NCBI GenBank assembly: GCA_035653295.1
Contig: DASRCB010000271.1
Coordinates: 1-22,157, forward strand
DNA: 22,157 nucleotides
Direction: 5' to 3'
DNA from: DASRCB01 sp035653295
GTDB lineage: Bacteria; Acidobacteriota; Terriglobia; Bryobacterales; Bryobacteraceae
How positions within the stretch are numbered: the first letter of the stretch is position 1; every line of letters begins with the position of its first letter. The position numbers and the translations under genes were made by a program. Below the pieces are notes generated by a model that was not told where the DNA came from, did no database searches, and saw only the letters and a program-made list of their open reading frames with translations. Of this stretch, positions 1-7,994 are shown in pieces.

Positions 1-835
1 TGTCAATGAGAATGGTCTTGTGCCGGTGGAGCTGGATGGCCTGCGCCAGGGCAGCGGTAGTGTCCACCACCTCGAAGCCGACACCGAGAATCGCCGCGTA
101 AGAGCGCAGGACCTCGTTTGCGCCTACGCGCCACGAATCGACACAAATCAGATGCACCTGGCGCGAAAGCTGAATGCCCTGCCGCACGGCGAGCTTGGCC
201 ACCGTCGCGGTCTTGCCCGCGCCGGACGGACCCACGATCATGACCACGCGGCGGTCGCCCTCGCTCCGCAGGCCGCCGCTGAGACGCACGCGCCGGCGAA
301 GTTCCTCCTCCAGGGAGCAGGCCATCGTCTCGAGCGCGCCATTCATCGCGCCGGACAAGGCCAGCGGCGTTTCCGACCACTCGGCCGAAGATGAGGCGGA
401 CTCCTGCCGGGTCTGTATGGCGCGGGCCAGGTCCTGCGCCATCTCGTCACTGAAGCCGGCCTGAATCAGCCGCGAGTAAAGCTCCGCGGCCTCGGCGCTG
501 GCGCCGTGCGTCCAGCGCAGGTGGACGGTCTGGCGGGTTACCGATTGCTTGACCCCTTCGATCTGCCGCCGCAGCTCGGCCAGTTCCGTGGCCAGCGTGT
601 CCGGGTTCGCCGGGCTCGCTGTTTTGGCTTCCGAAGCGTGCTTCTCGAAGGCGACGCGCATGCGGTGTGCGGGCACTTCGTGATCGAGCGCGAAGACCAC
701 CTCGTACGCGCCCAGATGTTTCGCTTCCGGCGCGCTGCGATGGGAATTCATGAGCATGGCGTCAGGCCCCAGCTCGATACGGGCCTTATCCATGGCCTCT
801 TCGATTGTGTCGGCGAAATAGGATTTGATCTTCAA
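1..835 (-). CDS. flhF: FlhF, flagellar SRP-type GTPase (partial, 3' end outside window)
   Basis: FlhF is a signal-recognition-particle-family GTPase that acts at the cell pole or membrane to set flagellar position and number, usually antagonised by FlhG. The protein begins MKIKSYFADTIEEAMDKAR, the usual FlhF N-terminus, from a TTG codon at 835-833. A strong AGGAAAGGAG ribosome site lies about 7 bases upstream and no better ATG is available. The G1/P-loop GPSGAGKT is at residues 202-209, and an ICVDSWRVGA stretch follows, like the SRP-GTPase DTxR region. About 278 codons are visible; the remainder of the G domain lies beyond the left edge. The gene sits 18 bp downstream of flhA and is the last gene of the minus-strand operon visible here. 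Identification is secure; the TTG start is well supported. Confidence 0.93.
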   Translation of the reverse strand, partial: MKIKSYFADTIEEAMDKARIELGPDAMLMNSHRSAPEAKHLGAYEVVFALDHEVPAHRMRVAFEKHASEAKTASPANPDTLATELAELRRQIEGVKQSVTRQTVHLRWTHGASAEAAELYSRLIQAGFSDEMAQDLARAIQTRQESASSSAEWSETPLALSGAMNGALETMACSLEEELRRRVRLSGGLRSEGDRRVVMIVGPSGAGKTATVAKLAVRQGIQLSRQVHLICVDSWRVGANEVLRSYAAILGVGFEVVDTTAALAQAIQLHRHKTILID

Positions 836-853
836 CGCAATGCTCCTTTCCTC

Positions 854-2932
854 TTAGAGGACCCCCAGTGACAGAACCCTGACATTGGGAGGGACTTCGT
901 TATGTGACAAGACGACCAGGTTCGGCATGGCCGCTTCGGTGATCTGCCTCAGGAAGTGCCGCGCGCCGGAGCTGGTGATCAGCACCGTCGGCGCTTCGGG
1001 TTTTTCAATCTTCTGCTCGATGCGCTGCAGCACCTCGCGGACCTGCTGCGGGGCCATGGCCAGAATGCTGTTCTGCTCTCCGTGCTCGACGGCGGATTCG
1101 AGGCGTTGCTCGGAGCCGGCGTCCAGCAGCCACGCCGGGAGTTCGCCGCGCTGATTGAGATAAGGCTTCACGATCGTTCTTCGGACTGCCTGGCGCACAT
1201 ATTCGGTCAACAGCACCACGTTCTTCGTGGTCGCCGCCGCCTCACCGAGGGCTTCCAGAACGCTGACTCCGTCACGGATCGAGACTCGTTCGCGAAGCAG
1301 ATTCTGAAGTACTCGCTGGATGACAGCGAGAGAGAGCATCTTCGGTACCAAATCCTCGACCACCTTCGGATGGTCCTGGGCGATGCGATCGCAGAATGCC
1401 TTCGCGTCCTGGCGCGAGAAGATTTCAAAGGCATAGCGGCGGACGATCTCGGAGAAATGAGTGCCCATGACGTTGACCGCGTCGACAACGGTGTAGCCCG
1501 CCGCCCGCGCCGCTTCGGCCTGCTCGGACGGGACCCACAAGGCCGGGAGGCCGAACGCCGGTTCGCGCGTCTGCTGACCCTGGAAGGTCTTGTCCGCGCG
1601 AGCCGTCGGCACCGCTAACTCGCTGGCAGGCATGAGTTCGTAACGCGCGACCTCCACGCCTTTCAGCTGGATCACGTACTCGCGCGAGCGGAGGTTTACG
1701 TTGTCGGTGACGCGCACCGGAGGGAGCACATAACCGAGCGAGGACGCCATCTGTTTGCGGATCCCGCCGATGCGAGCCAGCAGCGGCGAGTTGGCGCCGC
1801 CGGCGGCCAGACTGGCCAGGCCAAGGCCCACTTCGATGGCCACGGTCTCCACCTTCAGCAGGGCATCGATGTTGTCTTTAGCCTGGGCCGGAGCGGCGAT
1901 CTGCGCCTGAGTTTTGACACCGGCGTCGATTTTCTTACGCTTCCACCAGGCGGCCGAGCCCAGCCCGGAGCCCATCAGCAGAAAGGGTATGGTGGGCAGG
2001 CCCGGAAAAGCGGCCAGCGCCAGCAGTACGCCACTGGCCAGGAAGAGCGGCTGCGGCTTCGAGAATAGCTGCTTCTGAAACTCGACGCCAACGCGCGCCT
2101 CCGAGCTCGCTCGGGTGACGATCAGGCCGCCCGAGACCGAAATCATCAGCGCCGGGACAACGGTGACCAGGCCATCGCCGATGGTCAGCACGGTGTAGGT
2201 CTGCAGCGCGCGCTTCAGCTCCATGCCGTGCTGCAGGACACCGATCAGGAAGCCGGCCAGGATGTTAATGCCCGTGATCAGGATGCTGGCCACGGCGTCG
2301 CGCTGCGTGAATCGCGAGGCGCCGTCCATGGCCCCGTAGAACTCCGCTTCGGTGCTGAGCTGCTTGCGCCGCCGGCGCGCTTCCGCTTCGTCGATGAGCC
2401 CGGCGTTCAGGTCCGCGTCGATGGACATCTGCTTGCCGGGCAGTGCGTCCAAAGTGAATCGGGCCGCGACCTCGGAGATGCGCACCGCGCCGTGGTTGAT
2501 CACGACGTATTGAATGGCAATGAGAACGAGGAAGATCACCGCCCCGATGATGTAATTCCCGCCCACCACGAAGTTTCCGAACGATTCGATCACCTGCCCG
2601 GCGGCGGCGGTGCCGCCGTTGCCGTTCAGCAGAATCAGGCGCGACGACGAGACGTTCAGCGCCAGGCGGAACAGCGTGAGCAGCAGCAGAGTAGTGGGAA
2701 AGACGCTGAAATCCACGGGCCGCAGGATGTACATGGCCACCATCATCACGATCACCGACAGCATGATGTCGATGACAATGAGGAAATCCATGAGGAACGC
2801 CGGGACCGGCGTGATCAGGGCCACAACGATGGCCAGCACGGCAATGGGGACGCCCAGGTCGCCGATATGGCCAAGAATCTTCGCCGATGCGCCGGGTACT
2901 TTGGGGGCAGGCATGGCCTGCACGTTCTGCAT
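854..2932 (-). CDS. flhA: FlhA, flagellar export gate protein
   Basis: FlhA is the large membrane subunit of the flagellar type III export gate. Its membrane domain couples proton flow to export and its cytoplasmic domain docks chaperone-substrate complexes. The 692-residue length is normal. The first ~330 residues hold about eight hydrophobic segments. The FHIPEP signature region is at about 148-171 (HGAVRISEVAARFTLDALPG), followed by an acidic/basic loop and SGGLIVTRAS near 267. The C-terminal cytoplasmic domain ends with VLSLGVL and a TAA stop. The ATG at 2932 has only a weak GGAG upstream; a second Met at codon 7 is a possible alternative start. A 78-bp gap containing a hairpin separates it from flhB upstream, and flhF follows 18 bp downstream. 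Confidence 0.97.
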   Translation of the reverse strand: MQNVQAMPAPKVPGASAKILGHIGDLGVPIAVLAIVVALITPVPAFLMDFLIVIDIMLSVIVMMVAMYILRPVDFSVFPTTLLLLTLFRLALNVSSSRLILLNGNGGTAAAGQVIESFGNFVVGGNYIIGAVIFLVLIAIQYVVINHGAVRISEVAARFTLDALPGKQMSIDADLNAGLIDEAEARRRRKQLSTEAEFYGAMDGASRFTQRDAVASILITGINILAGFLIGVLQHGMELKRALQTYTVLTIGDGLVTVVPALMISVSGGLIVTRASSEARVGVEFQKQLFSKPQPLFLASGVLLALAAFPGLPTIPFLLMGSGLGSAAWWKRKKIDAGVKTQAQIAAPAQAKDNIDALLKVETVAIEVGLGLASLAAGGANSPLLARIGGIRKQMASSLGYVLPPVRVTDNVNLRSREYVIQLKGVEVARYELMPASELAVPTARADKTFQGQQTREPAFGLPALWVPSEQAEAARAAGYTVVDAVNVMGTHFSEIVRRYAFEIFSRQDAKAFCDRIAQDHPKVVEDLVPKMLSLAVIQRVLQNLLRERVSIRDGVSVLEALGEAAATTKNVVLLTEYVRQAVRRTIVKPYLNQRGELPAWLLDAGSEQRLESAVEHGEQNSILAMAPQQVREVLQRIEQKIEKPEAPTVLITSSGARHFLRQITEAAMPNLVVLSHNEVPPNVRVLSLGVL

Positions 2933-2966
2933 TCGGATGAGGCTCCGTGTTCCTCGCGGAAGAAAG

Positions 2967-2988
2967 AGGGCCGGAAAAACCCGGCCCT
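2967..2988. other. Intercistronic hairpin between flhB and flhA
   Basis: AGGGCCGG (2967-2974) and CCGGCCCT (2981-2988) form a perfect 8-bp GC-rich stem with a six-base loop. It fills the largest gap inside the otherwise tightly packed export operon. On the transcribed (minus) strand no run of U follows, so it is not a standard intrinsic terminator. It could be a processing site, an attenuator or an mRNA stabiliser; this is inference. Confidence 0.5.
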
Positions 2989-3010
2989 TTCGGAATCACT
3001 GACGAGGCTG

Positions 3011-4075
3011 TCAGGAACGGGTAGGCACTTTTCGGCCCATTATCTTGTAGATGTAGGCAAGTATCTCCGCCACAGCACGATAGAACTCGGCGGGGATCGC
3101 CTGACCCACCTTTGTGCCCTCGTACATGGCCCGCGCCAGCGGCGGATTTTCGACGATCGGCACGTTATGTTCAATCGCGCGCTGACGAATTCTCAACGCC
3201 AGGTAGTTCTTGCCTTTGGCCACCACCACCGGGCTCGCCATGCTTTCGACGTCATAGCGAATCGCCACGGCGAAGTGCGTGGGGTTCACGATTACCGCAG
3301 TGGCCTTGGGGATCTCCTGCATCATGCGGCGGCGGGAGAGATCGCGGCGGAGACGGCGGATGCGGGCCTTGATCTGCGGGTCGCCTTCCATCTCCTTGTT
3401 CTCGCGGCGCACCTCGTCCTTGCTCATCTTGAGGCTGCTGTTCAGCCGCTTGTGTTGCCGGAACAGGTCCACGGCGCCGAACACCAGAAAGAGCCCGCCT
3501 GCCTTCCACAGCAGGGCGCGGATGCTCTCCGCCACGCGGCCGGTGGCCACCTCGATGTTCTGCAGCGGCAGCCGGAGGATGTCGGCGAGACCATCGTGCG
3601 CCGCCGACTGGATTGCGAGGCCGAGGATGGCCAGCAGCAGCACCGCCTCGATCAGCGCGGGAACGTTCTGCTTGGGCAGATCCTGGAGCCGCTTCACCGG
3701 ATTAAAGCGGTTGAAATTCGGGGCGGCGCGCTTGAGGCTGAAGCCCATCTTCGTCAGCGCGAACTGCACGCCGAGCGTGAGCAGCGCCAGCGCCAGCCCC
3801 ACCAGCAGCAGCGGCGTGAGAGTGTCGGTGAAGAAGGTGCGCAGCAGTACAGGCCATTCACCGCTTCCAATGTCGGAGGTGAAGGCCCGCTGCAGGATGG
3901 TCACGGTGGAAGTCCGCATCCGATCCCACCAGCCCGGGAGCCAGGCGCCCAGAACCATGAGCACGGCGAGGAACTGCAGCGCTCCCACGAGTTCACGGGC
4001 GGAAAGAAACTGGCCCTCCTTACGGGCTTTTTCCAGCCGTTTTTTTGTAGGTTGCTCTGTCTTGTTGTCGGCCAT
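3011..4075 (-). CDS. flhB: FlhB, flagellar export switch protein
   Basis: FlhB is the export-gate subunit that cleaves itself and switches secretion from rod/hook substrates to filament substrates when FliK signals that the hook is complete. The 354 residues fit the family. The N-terminus ADNKTEQPTKKRLEKARKEG is typical, and about four membrane segments lie between residues 30 and 210. The cytoplasmic domain carries the autocleavage motif NPTH at 264-267 within IVNPTHFAVAIRYD, so the switch should be functional. The start ATG overlaps the stop of fliR (TGATG, one shared base), implying translational coupling. The hook-length partner FliK is encoded at the head of the same operon. Confidence 0.97.
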   Translation of the reverse strand: MADNKTEQPTKKRLEKARKEGQFLSARELVGALQFLAVLMVLGAWLPGWWDRMRTSTVTILQRAFTSDIGSGEWPVLLRTFFTDTLTPLLLVGLALALLTLGVQFALTKMGFSLKRAAPNFNRFNPVKRLQDLPKQNVPALIEAVLLLAILGLAIQSAAHDGLADILRLPLQNIEVATGRVAESIRALLWKAGGLFLVFGAVDLFRQHKRLNSSLKMSKDEVRRENKEMEGDPQIKARIRRLRRDLSRRRMMQEIPKATAVIVNPTHFAVAIRYDVESMASPVVVAKGKNYLALRIRQRAIEHNVPIVENPPLARAMYEGTKVGQAIPAEFYRAVAEILAYIYKIMGRKVPTRS

Positions 4076-4836
4076 CAGCGGGCCACGATGGAGCGCACGG
4101 CGCTGAATACCTGGGCCGCGAATCCGTTGTAAAGCGCGGGGAACACCACCAGGATTGTCGAGAGCATGGCCAGCGCGAGCAGCATCTTGGTGGGAAACGC
4201 CAGCGAGACCAGCTGCAGCTGGGAGTTGATGCGGCCGAGCAGCGCGAGGGCGATGTCGGTCATCAGCATGAGACCGATTATCGGGAGCGCGATGCGCAGC
4301 CCGACAACGAACACGCCGGCCCCGGTGCGAAGCAGCAGTTCCGCCGCGCCTCGCGAAATCGCGAATGCGCCCGGCGGATATTTGTCCAGGCTCCAGGCGA
4401 AGGCCTGCACGACCTGATGATCAAGGCCCGTTGCAAAGAAGAGCAGCCCGGCCGTGAGTTGAGCAACGACCAGCAAAACCCCGGAATCGGCCTGAGTGGT
4501 GGGGTCCACCACGGACGCGAACCCATAGCCGGCCTGCAGGCTGAGCATCTGCGCGCCGACCGTGAGCGATTCCGAAATGAAGGAGACTGCCAGGCCGATG
4601 CTCACCCCCAGCGCGGCCTCCGAAATGAGCCAGACGAACATCTGCGCGAGGCCTGTCGGTGGGTTCACCGCGGGCCAGCGCGGATACAGCGCGAAGGTGC
4701 ACGCCAGCGCGAGGACCACCCGGAGCTGCGACGGCCCGGCCCCGTTGATGGGCAGAGGAACGAAGACGAACGCCCCGGCCATGCGCACGAGGACCATAAG
4801 GAACCCAAGGAGCACCGACGCGGGGATCGTCAGCAT
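4075..4836 (-). CDS. fliR: FliR, flagellar export gate protein
   Basis: FliR is the third component of the FliP5Q4R1 helical export channel at the base of the flagellum. The 253 residues are the usual length. The protein is almost wholly hydrophobic with about six membrane segments. It opens with an N-terminal stretch MVLVRMAGAFVFVPLPINGAG, shown here from position 15 and characteristic of FliR, and contains LQAGYGFASVVDPTTQ in the middle. The ATG at 4836 follows fliQ by 37 bp and has little Shine-Dalgarno sequence, so expression may depend on readthrough from fliQ. Its stop overlaps the flhB start. Confidence 0.96.
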   Translation of the reverse strand: MLTIPASVLLGFLMVLVRMAGAFVFVPLPINGAGPSQLRVVLALACTFALYPRWPAVNPPTGLAQMFVWLISEAALGVSIGLAVSFISESLTVGAQMLSLQAGYGFASVVDPTTQADSGVLLVVAQLTAGLLFFATGLDHQVVQAFAWSLDKYPPGAFAISRGAAELLLRTGAGVFVVGLRIALPIIGLMLMTDIALALLGRINSQLQLVSLAFPTKMLLALAMLSTILVVFPALYNGFAAQVFSAVRSIVAR

Positions 4837-4849
4837 GGCCGATTCAGGC

Positions 4850-4867
4850 GCGGGTCCTTAGGCCCGC
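4850..4867. other. Small GC hairpin in the fliQ-fliR spacer
   Basis: In the 37-bp spacer, GCGGGTCC and GGCCCGC are separated by TTA and pair with one bulged T. It resembles the GGCGGGCT/AGCCCGCC hairpins of the array near 15.5 kb. It could be a remnant of the same repeat family or a chance fold. No terminator-type U run is present. Confidence 0.3.
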
Positions 4868-4873
4868 ACACCA

Positions 4874-5143
4874 TCACCGCGCATAGCGCGATAAATCCCC
4901 GAACAGCTCGGTCGCGTAGCTGGACAAGTGGTGCAGCATCCAGGGCAGCAGCAGCAGAAATCCCAGAAGAAACGACGCCAGGCGCGGTACGGTGCTGAAT
5001 ACCGAGTCCTGCATGGAGGTCGCGATCTGGATCAGGTTGATCGCCACGCCGACGATGAACGACAGGATGAGCAGCGGCGCCGCCATCCAGAACGCAGTCA
5101 TCAGCGCCTGCCCAATGATATGAACCACAAACTGCGGAGTCAT
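4874..5143 (-). CDS. fliQ: FliQ, flagellar export gate protein
   Basis: FliQ is a small two-helix membrane protein that surrounds the FliP/FliR core of the flagellar export channel. The 89 residues and two hydrophobic hairpin helices (about 15-40 and 52-72) match the family, as does the motif NLIQIATSMQDSVFSTVPRL between them. The ATG at 5143 overlaps the fliP stop (TAATG). An open frame continues upstream inside fliP, but the family N-terminus (MTPQFVVHIIGQAL) fixes the start here. Confidence 0.96.
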   Translation of the reverse strand: MTPQFVVHIIGQALMTAFWMAAPLLILSFIVGVAINLIQIATSMQDSVFSTVPRLASFLLGFLLLLPWMLHHLSSYATELFGDLSRYAR

Positions 5144-5805
5144 TACTGATAAAACCCTTTCATCAGCGACCCGATCACCAGGTTCCAACCGTCGACAAGC
5201 ACGAACAGCAGGATTTTGAACGGGGCCGAGACCATCACCGGCGGTAATTGCACCATGCCGATCGACAGCGTCACCGAGGCCACGACGATGTCGATGACCA
5301 GAAATGGCAGGAACAGAACCGCGCCGATCTGAAACCCGGTCTTGAGCTCGGAAAGGATGTAGGCCGGTATGAGGACCCGCAGGCTGAGGTCGGCCGGGGT
5401 GCGCGGCGGCGGCTCTTTGGCGATCTCCACGAAAAGACGGATGTCCTTCTCGCGCGCGTAGCGCAGCAGAAACGTGCGCATGGGCGCGGCGCTCGCGTCG
5501 AATGCCTGCGACGTGGTGATCTCGTTGCGCTCCATCGGCTCCCACGCGTGCGTGTAGATATCGGAGACCACCGGCTGCATCACCACCAGAGAAAGGAACA
5601 GCGACAGCCCCAGCAGGACCTGATTCGAAGGCGCGGTCTGCGTGCCCAGCGCCTGGCGCAGAAAATGAAGCACCACGACGATGCGCAAAAACGGCGTGAT
5701 GCACATGATCGCCGCCGGCAGCAGCGCCAGCAGAGTCATCCCGAGGGCGATCTGCATGGGCGTGCTGAGCGTCATCCCATGTGCTCCCGCGGCGGCGGTG
5801 AACAT
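5143..5805 (-). CDS. fliP: FliP, flagellar export gate protein (no signal peptide)
   Basis: FliP is the main subunit of the FliPQR channel through which flagellar proteins pass. Conserved stretches are clear: LGTQTAPSNQVLLGLSLFL, AYILSELKTGFQIGAVLFLPF, and the end LFVLVDGWNLVIGSLMKGFY. At 220 residues it is about 25 shorter than enterobacterial FliP (245), which has a cleavable signal peptide. The ATG at 5805 has a good GGGAGG site 7 bases upstream and overlaps the fliO stop (TGATG). The protein starts MFTAAAGAHGMTLS and goes almost directly into the first membrane helix. The in-frame sequence further upstream looks hydrophobic but has no start codon. Confidence 0.95.
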   Translation of the reverse strand: MFTAAAGAHGMTLSTPMQIALGMTLLALLPAAIMCITPFLRIVVVLHFLRQALGTQTAPSNQVLLGLSLFLSLVVMQPVVSDIYTHAWEPMERNEITTSQAFDASAAPMRTFLLRYAREKDIRLFVEIAKEPPPRTPADLSLRVLIPAYILSELKTGFQIGAVLFLPFLVIDIVVASVTLSIGMVQLPPVMVSAPFKILLFVLVDGWNLVIGSLMKGFYQ

Positions 5806-6113
5806 CAGGAGCCCTCCCAGGACAGCACCGGATCCGGCTGCGGCGCCGCCGATGGAGGAGCCGGGAGCGTAGCCAGAGCCTGGCAGGACGATGGCGATAG
5901 TCCCACCAGCAGCACGGTCTTCCCCGCGCGCACCAGGTGCAATGAATGGGTCGCCGTCAGCGGCAACCGCTCCAGCAGCTCCAGCTCGCGTCCCTTCCTC
6001 GCCCGCTTCCGTGCGGGCAGGCTGACCTGAGCCAGCCCTTTGCGGCGCAACAGCCAGAGCAGCGCAATCAGGCCGCCCAGCACCGCGAATACAACCAACA
6101 TCTGCTCAATCAC
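5805..6113 (-). CDS. fliO: FliO, flagellar export gate assembly protein
   Basis: FliO is a bitopic membrane protein that helps FliP assemble into the export gate. The 102 residues have one N-terminal membrane helix (about 5-23), then a basic patch RKRARKGRE, then a FliO-type cytoplasmic segment LLERLPLTATHSLHLVRAG with LLVGLSPSSC, ending in a Pro/Ala-rich tail. The start is GTG at 6113, preceded by GAGG 7 bases upstream, and it follows fliN by 9 bp. FliO is poorly conserved, so the call rests on these motifs and on its place directly before fliP. Confidence 0.88.
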   Translation of the reverse strand: MIEQMLVVFAVLGGLIALLWLLRRKGLAQVSLPARKRARKGRELELLERLPLTATHSLHLVRAGKTVLLVGLSPSSCQALATLPAPPSAAPQPDPVLSWEGS

Positions 6114-6122
6114 GTTTCGTCC

Positions 6123-6374
6123 TCAATGGGGGAGATCGTTGACATCCGTCACGCGGATGCAGAACCTGTTCTCCACCACCATCACCTCTCCACATGCGAC
6201 CGGCTTCGCCCCGACGCAGATCTCGATGTTCTCGCCGGCGGAGCGCTCCAGCCGGATCAGACTGCCCTCTTCCAGCCCCAGGATTTCCTCCACGGTCATG
6301 GTGCGCCGGTCGAGGATGCCCTCCACTTCGAGTGGCACGAGGCCGAAAGAGCCGAGCTTTTCTATGCTGACCAC
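6123..6374 (-). CDS. fliN: Minimal FliN, flagellar switch C-ring protein (SpoA domain only)
   Basis: FliN forms the lower C-ring of the flagellar rotor and helps dock export substrates. This 83-residue protein is essentially one SpoA (FliMN_C) domain: LVPLEVEGILDRRTMTVEEI, LEEGSLIRLER, ENIEICVGAKPVACGEVMVV and the closing FCIRVTDVND. Enterobacterial FliN is about 137 residues, so the N-terminal extension is missing. The frame is closed just upstream by the flgE stop, 15 bases before the GTG start and in the same frame, so the short length is real. AAGGAA lies 8 bases before the GTG. No fliM or fliL is adjacent, which is unusual. An export-associated SpoA protein is an alternative role. Confidence 0.88.
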   Translation of the reverse strand: MVSIEKLGSFGLVPLEVEGILDRRTMTVEEILGLEEGSLIRLERSAGENIEICVGAKPVACGEVMVVENRFCIRVTDVNDLPH

Positions 6375-6386
6375 TCCTGCGCTTCC

Positions 6387-7685
6387 TTACTGCTGGATCA
6401 GATTGACCACCGACTGCATGAGGTCGTCGCTGGTCATGATCACCTTCGAGTCCGCCTGATATGCGCGCTCGTAGGTCATCAGGTTCGTGAACTCGGTGGC
6501 CAGGTCGACGTTGCTCGCTTCCAGCGATTTGCTCAGAACCGTGCCCCGGTCGCCGGTCCCGGGAAGGCCGATCGCCGGCGTAACCGTCATGGATGTCGCG
6601 GCAAAGTTGTTGTTGCCCACCGAAACCAGGCTCTGCGGATTGCTGATGGCCGCGACCGCCAGCTGCCCCGCCACCTTCTTTGTGCCGTTCGAGTAAGTGG
6701 CCAGCACCTGACCGCCATCGCCTATGGAGAAGCCGGTCAACTGCGATGCCGTATTCCCGTCCTGCGACGTCGCCGCCACCGACGATGGCGAGGCGAACTG
6801 GGTGATTCGCGGCGTGCCGTCGGAGTTGTACAGGTTCCACTGCAGCTTCATGTCCGCGGCGCCGTCGGCAAGCCCGGTCAGATCCACTTCAACCGCGCCA
6901 CCGTTTGCCGAAGCGGCGGGGGACGTCAGGTGTCCCGCGGAATCGAAGGTGACCGAACCACTTGCCAGCGCCTTCGAAGGCGCTTTGGTGAAATCGGAAT
7001 CCGGGGCGCTGATCGAATAGTTCCATGTTCCGGGCGTGGATGTCCCGGTTCCGCCGGAGCCCCCGGTCCCGGCAGGCTTGGGCTTGCTGAACGTTATGGT
7101 GAGATCGTGCGTCACGCCGAGCGAATCCACCACCTGAATGGGCGTGGAGAACGTCCCGCTGGGCTGGCCGCCGACGCCCGAGGCGTCCAGATTGAGGTCC
7201 GCCGAGAATTGCGTGCTTGCCGTCGGCGCGAGCACCTGATTCGATGCAATTGTGATGTTGCCCACCGCGCCGCTCGGATTCAGCGTGCCGTCGGCCGCCG
7301 CCATCCAGCCCTGCACCTGCTGGCCTGTGGCCGTGACCAGAGTGCCCTTCTGATCCACGGTGAAGTTGCCGGCGCGGGTGTATTCGGACTGGCCGTTGTC
7401 GTTCACCACGAAGAAACCGTCGCCCTGGATGGCTACCGACAGCGGCGAGGCGGAGGTCTGAATCGTGCCCTGCGTGAACTGGCGCAGATCGAGCGGCTGG
7501 CCCACACCGGCTCCGTTCGGCGCTGTCGGTGAGTTGCTCATCGAGTCGCTCACGAGGTTCTCGAAATCGACGCTGTTGGTCTTGAAGCCAATGGTGTTGA
7601 GGTTCGCGAGGTTATCGCCGGTGGTGTCGATCGCCGACGAATTCGCGTTCAATCCGGATAATGCGATGTTGAATGAATCGAGCAT
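6387..7685 (-). CDS. flgE: FlgE, flagellar hook protein
   Basis: FlgE polymerises into the hook, the flexible joint between rod and filament, after export and under the FlgD cap. The 432-residue protein has the rod/hook N-terminal motif with NLANLNTIGFKTNSVDFENL at about 28-47 and the C-terminal coiled-coil helix EFTNLMTYERAYQADSKVI. The middle is Gly/Ser/Thr-rich and low in charge, as expected for surface-exposed hook domains. It includes a glycine-rich linker near 206-215. An AAGGAGG site stands before the ATG at 7685. It is 15 bp downstream of flgD and 12 bp upstream of fliN. Confidence 0.96.
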   Translation of the reverse strand: MLDSFNIALSGLNANSSAIDTTGDNLANLNTIGFKTNSVDFENLVSDSMSNSPTAPNGAGVGQPLDLRQFTQGTIQTSASPLSVAIQGDGFFVVNDNGQSEYTRAGNFTVDQKGTLVTATGQQVQGWMAAADGTLNPSGAVGNITIASNQVLAPTASTQFSADLNLDASGVGGQPSGTFSTPIQVVDSLGVTHDLTITFSKPKPAGTGGSGGTGTSTPGTWNYSISAPDSDFTKAPSKALASGSVTFDSAGHLTSPAASANGGAVEVDLTGLADGAADMKLQWNLYNSDGTPRITQFASPSSVAATSQDGNTASQLTGFSIGDGGQVLATYSNGTKKVAGQLAVAAISNPQSLVSVGNNNFAATSMTVTPAIGLPGTGDRGTVLSKSLEASNVDLATEFTNLMTYERAYQADSKVIMTSDDLMQSVVNLIQQ

Positions 7686-7700
7686 TGTCGTTTGTCCTCC

Positions 7701-7994
7701 TTAATTGCCGCCGCTGGTCTGGCCGGTGCCGTTAGTGCTGCCTGAGGGGTTCGCCGCCGCCTTCGTGCCGTCCAGATCGGTGCGGATCTGAATCAGCTGC
7801 TCCAGCTGGCTGAATTCCGTGAGCTGGCTCAGGAACTGCGTGCTGTCGGCTGGATTGAGCGGGTCCTGATTCTGGATCTGCGACACCAGCAGTTTCAGGA
7901 ACGACTGCTCGTTCGACAGTGCGTCCGCTGTGTTGGTTGCCAGCTGCATGTTGTTGTTCTGCGTTGCGCCATTGACTGACGTAGTGGGGCTCAT
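7701..7994 (-). CDS. flgD: Short FlgD, hook-cap scaffold protein (N-terminal domain only)
   Basis: FlgD forms the cap under which hook subunits assemble. The protein starts MSPTTSVNGATQNNN at the ATG at 7994, which has an excellent GGAGGA site and shares ATGA with the fliK stop. It carries the FlgD N-terminal signature LSNEQSFLKLLVSQIQNQDP followed by STQFLSQLTEFSQLEQL. It then ends after 97 residues in a Gly/Ser/Asn tail. FlgD is commonly over 200 residues with Tudor-like and Fn3-like C-terminal domains, which are absent. Only 15 bp separate the stop from flgE, so there is no room for a frameshifted remainder. A longer open frame extends upstream inside fliK but is not supported. Confidence 0.92.
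   Translation of the reverse strand: MSPTTSVNGATQNNNMQLATNTADALSNEQSFLKLLVSQIQNQDPLNPADSTQFLSQLTEFSQLEQLIQIRTDLDGTKAAANPSGSTNGTGQTSGGN

Noticed and set aside
2967..2988. Rho-independent terminator between flhB and flhA
   Set aside because: The hairpin is strong, but no U-rich run follows on the transcribed strand, and flhA must be expressed with the export operon.
2228..4132. 634-codon open frame on the plus strand
   Set aside because: It lies antisense to flhA and flhB, which have unmistakable family motifs; its protein is His/Arg/Gln-rich with no recognisable domain, a typical shadow frame in GC-rich DNA.
5806..5880. Upstream in-frame leader for FliP
   Set aside because: The reading is hydrophobic and signal-like but has no ATG, GTG or TTG, and the ATG at 5805 has a good ribosome site.
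5946..7532. 528-codon open frame on the plus strand
   Set aside because: Antisense to flgE, fliN and fliO, which are supported by motifs and operon structure.
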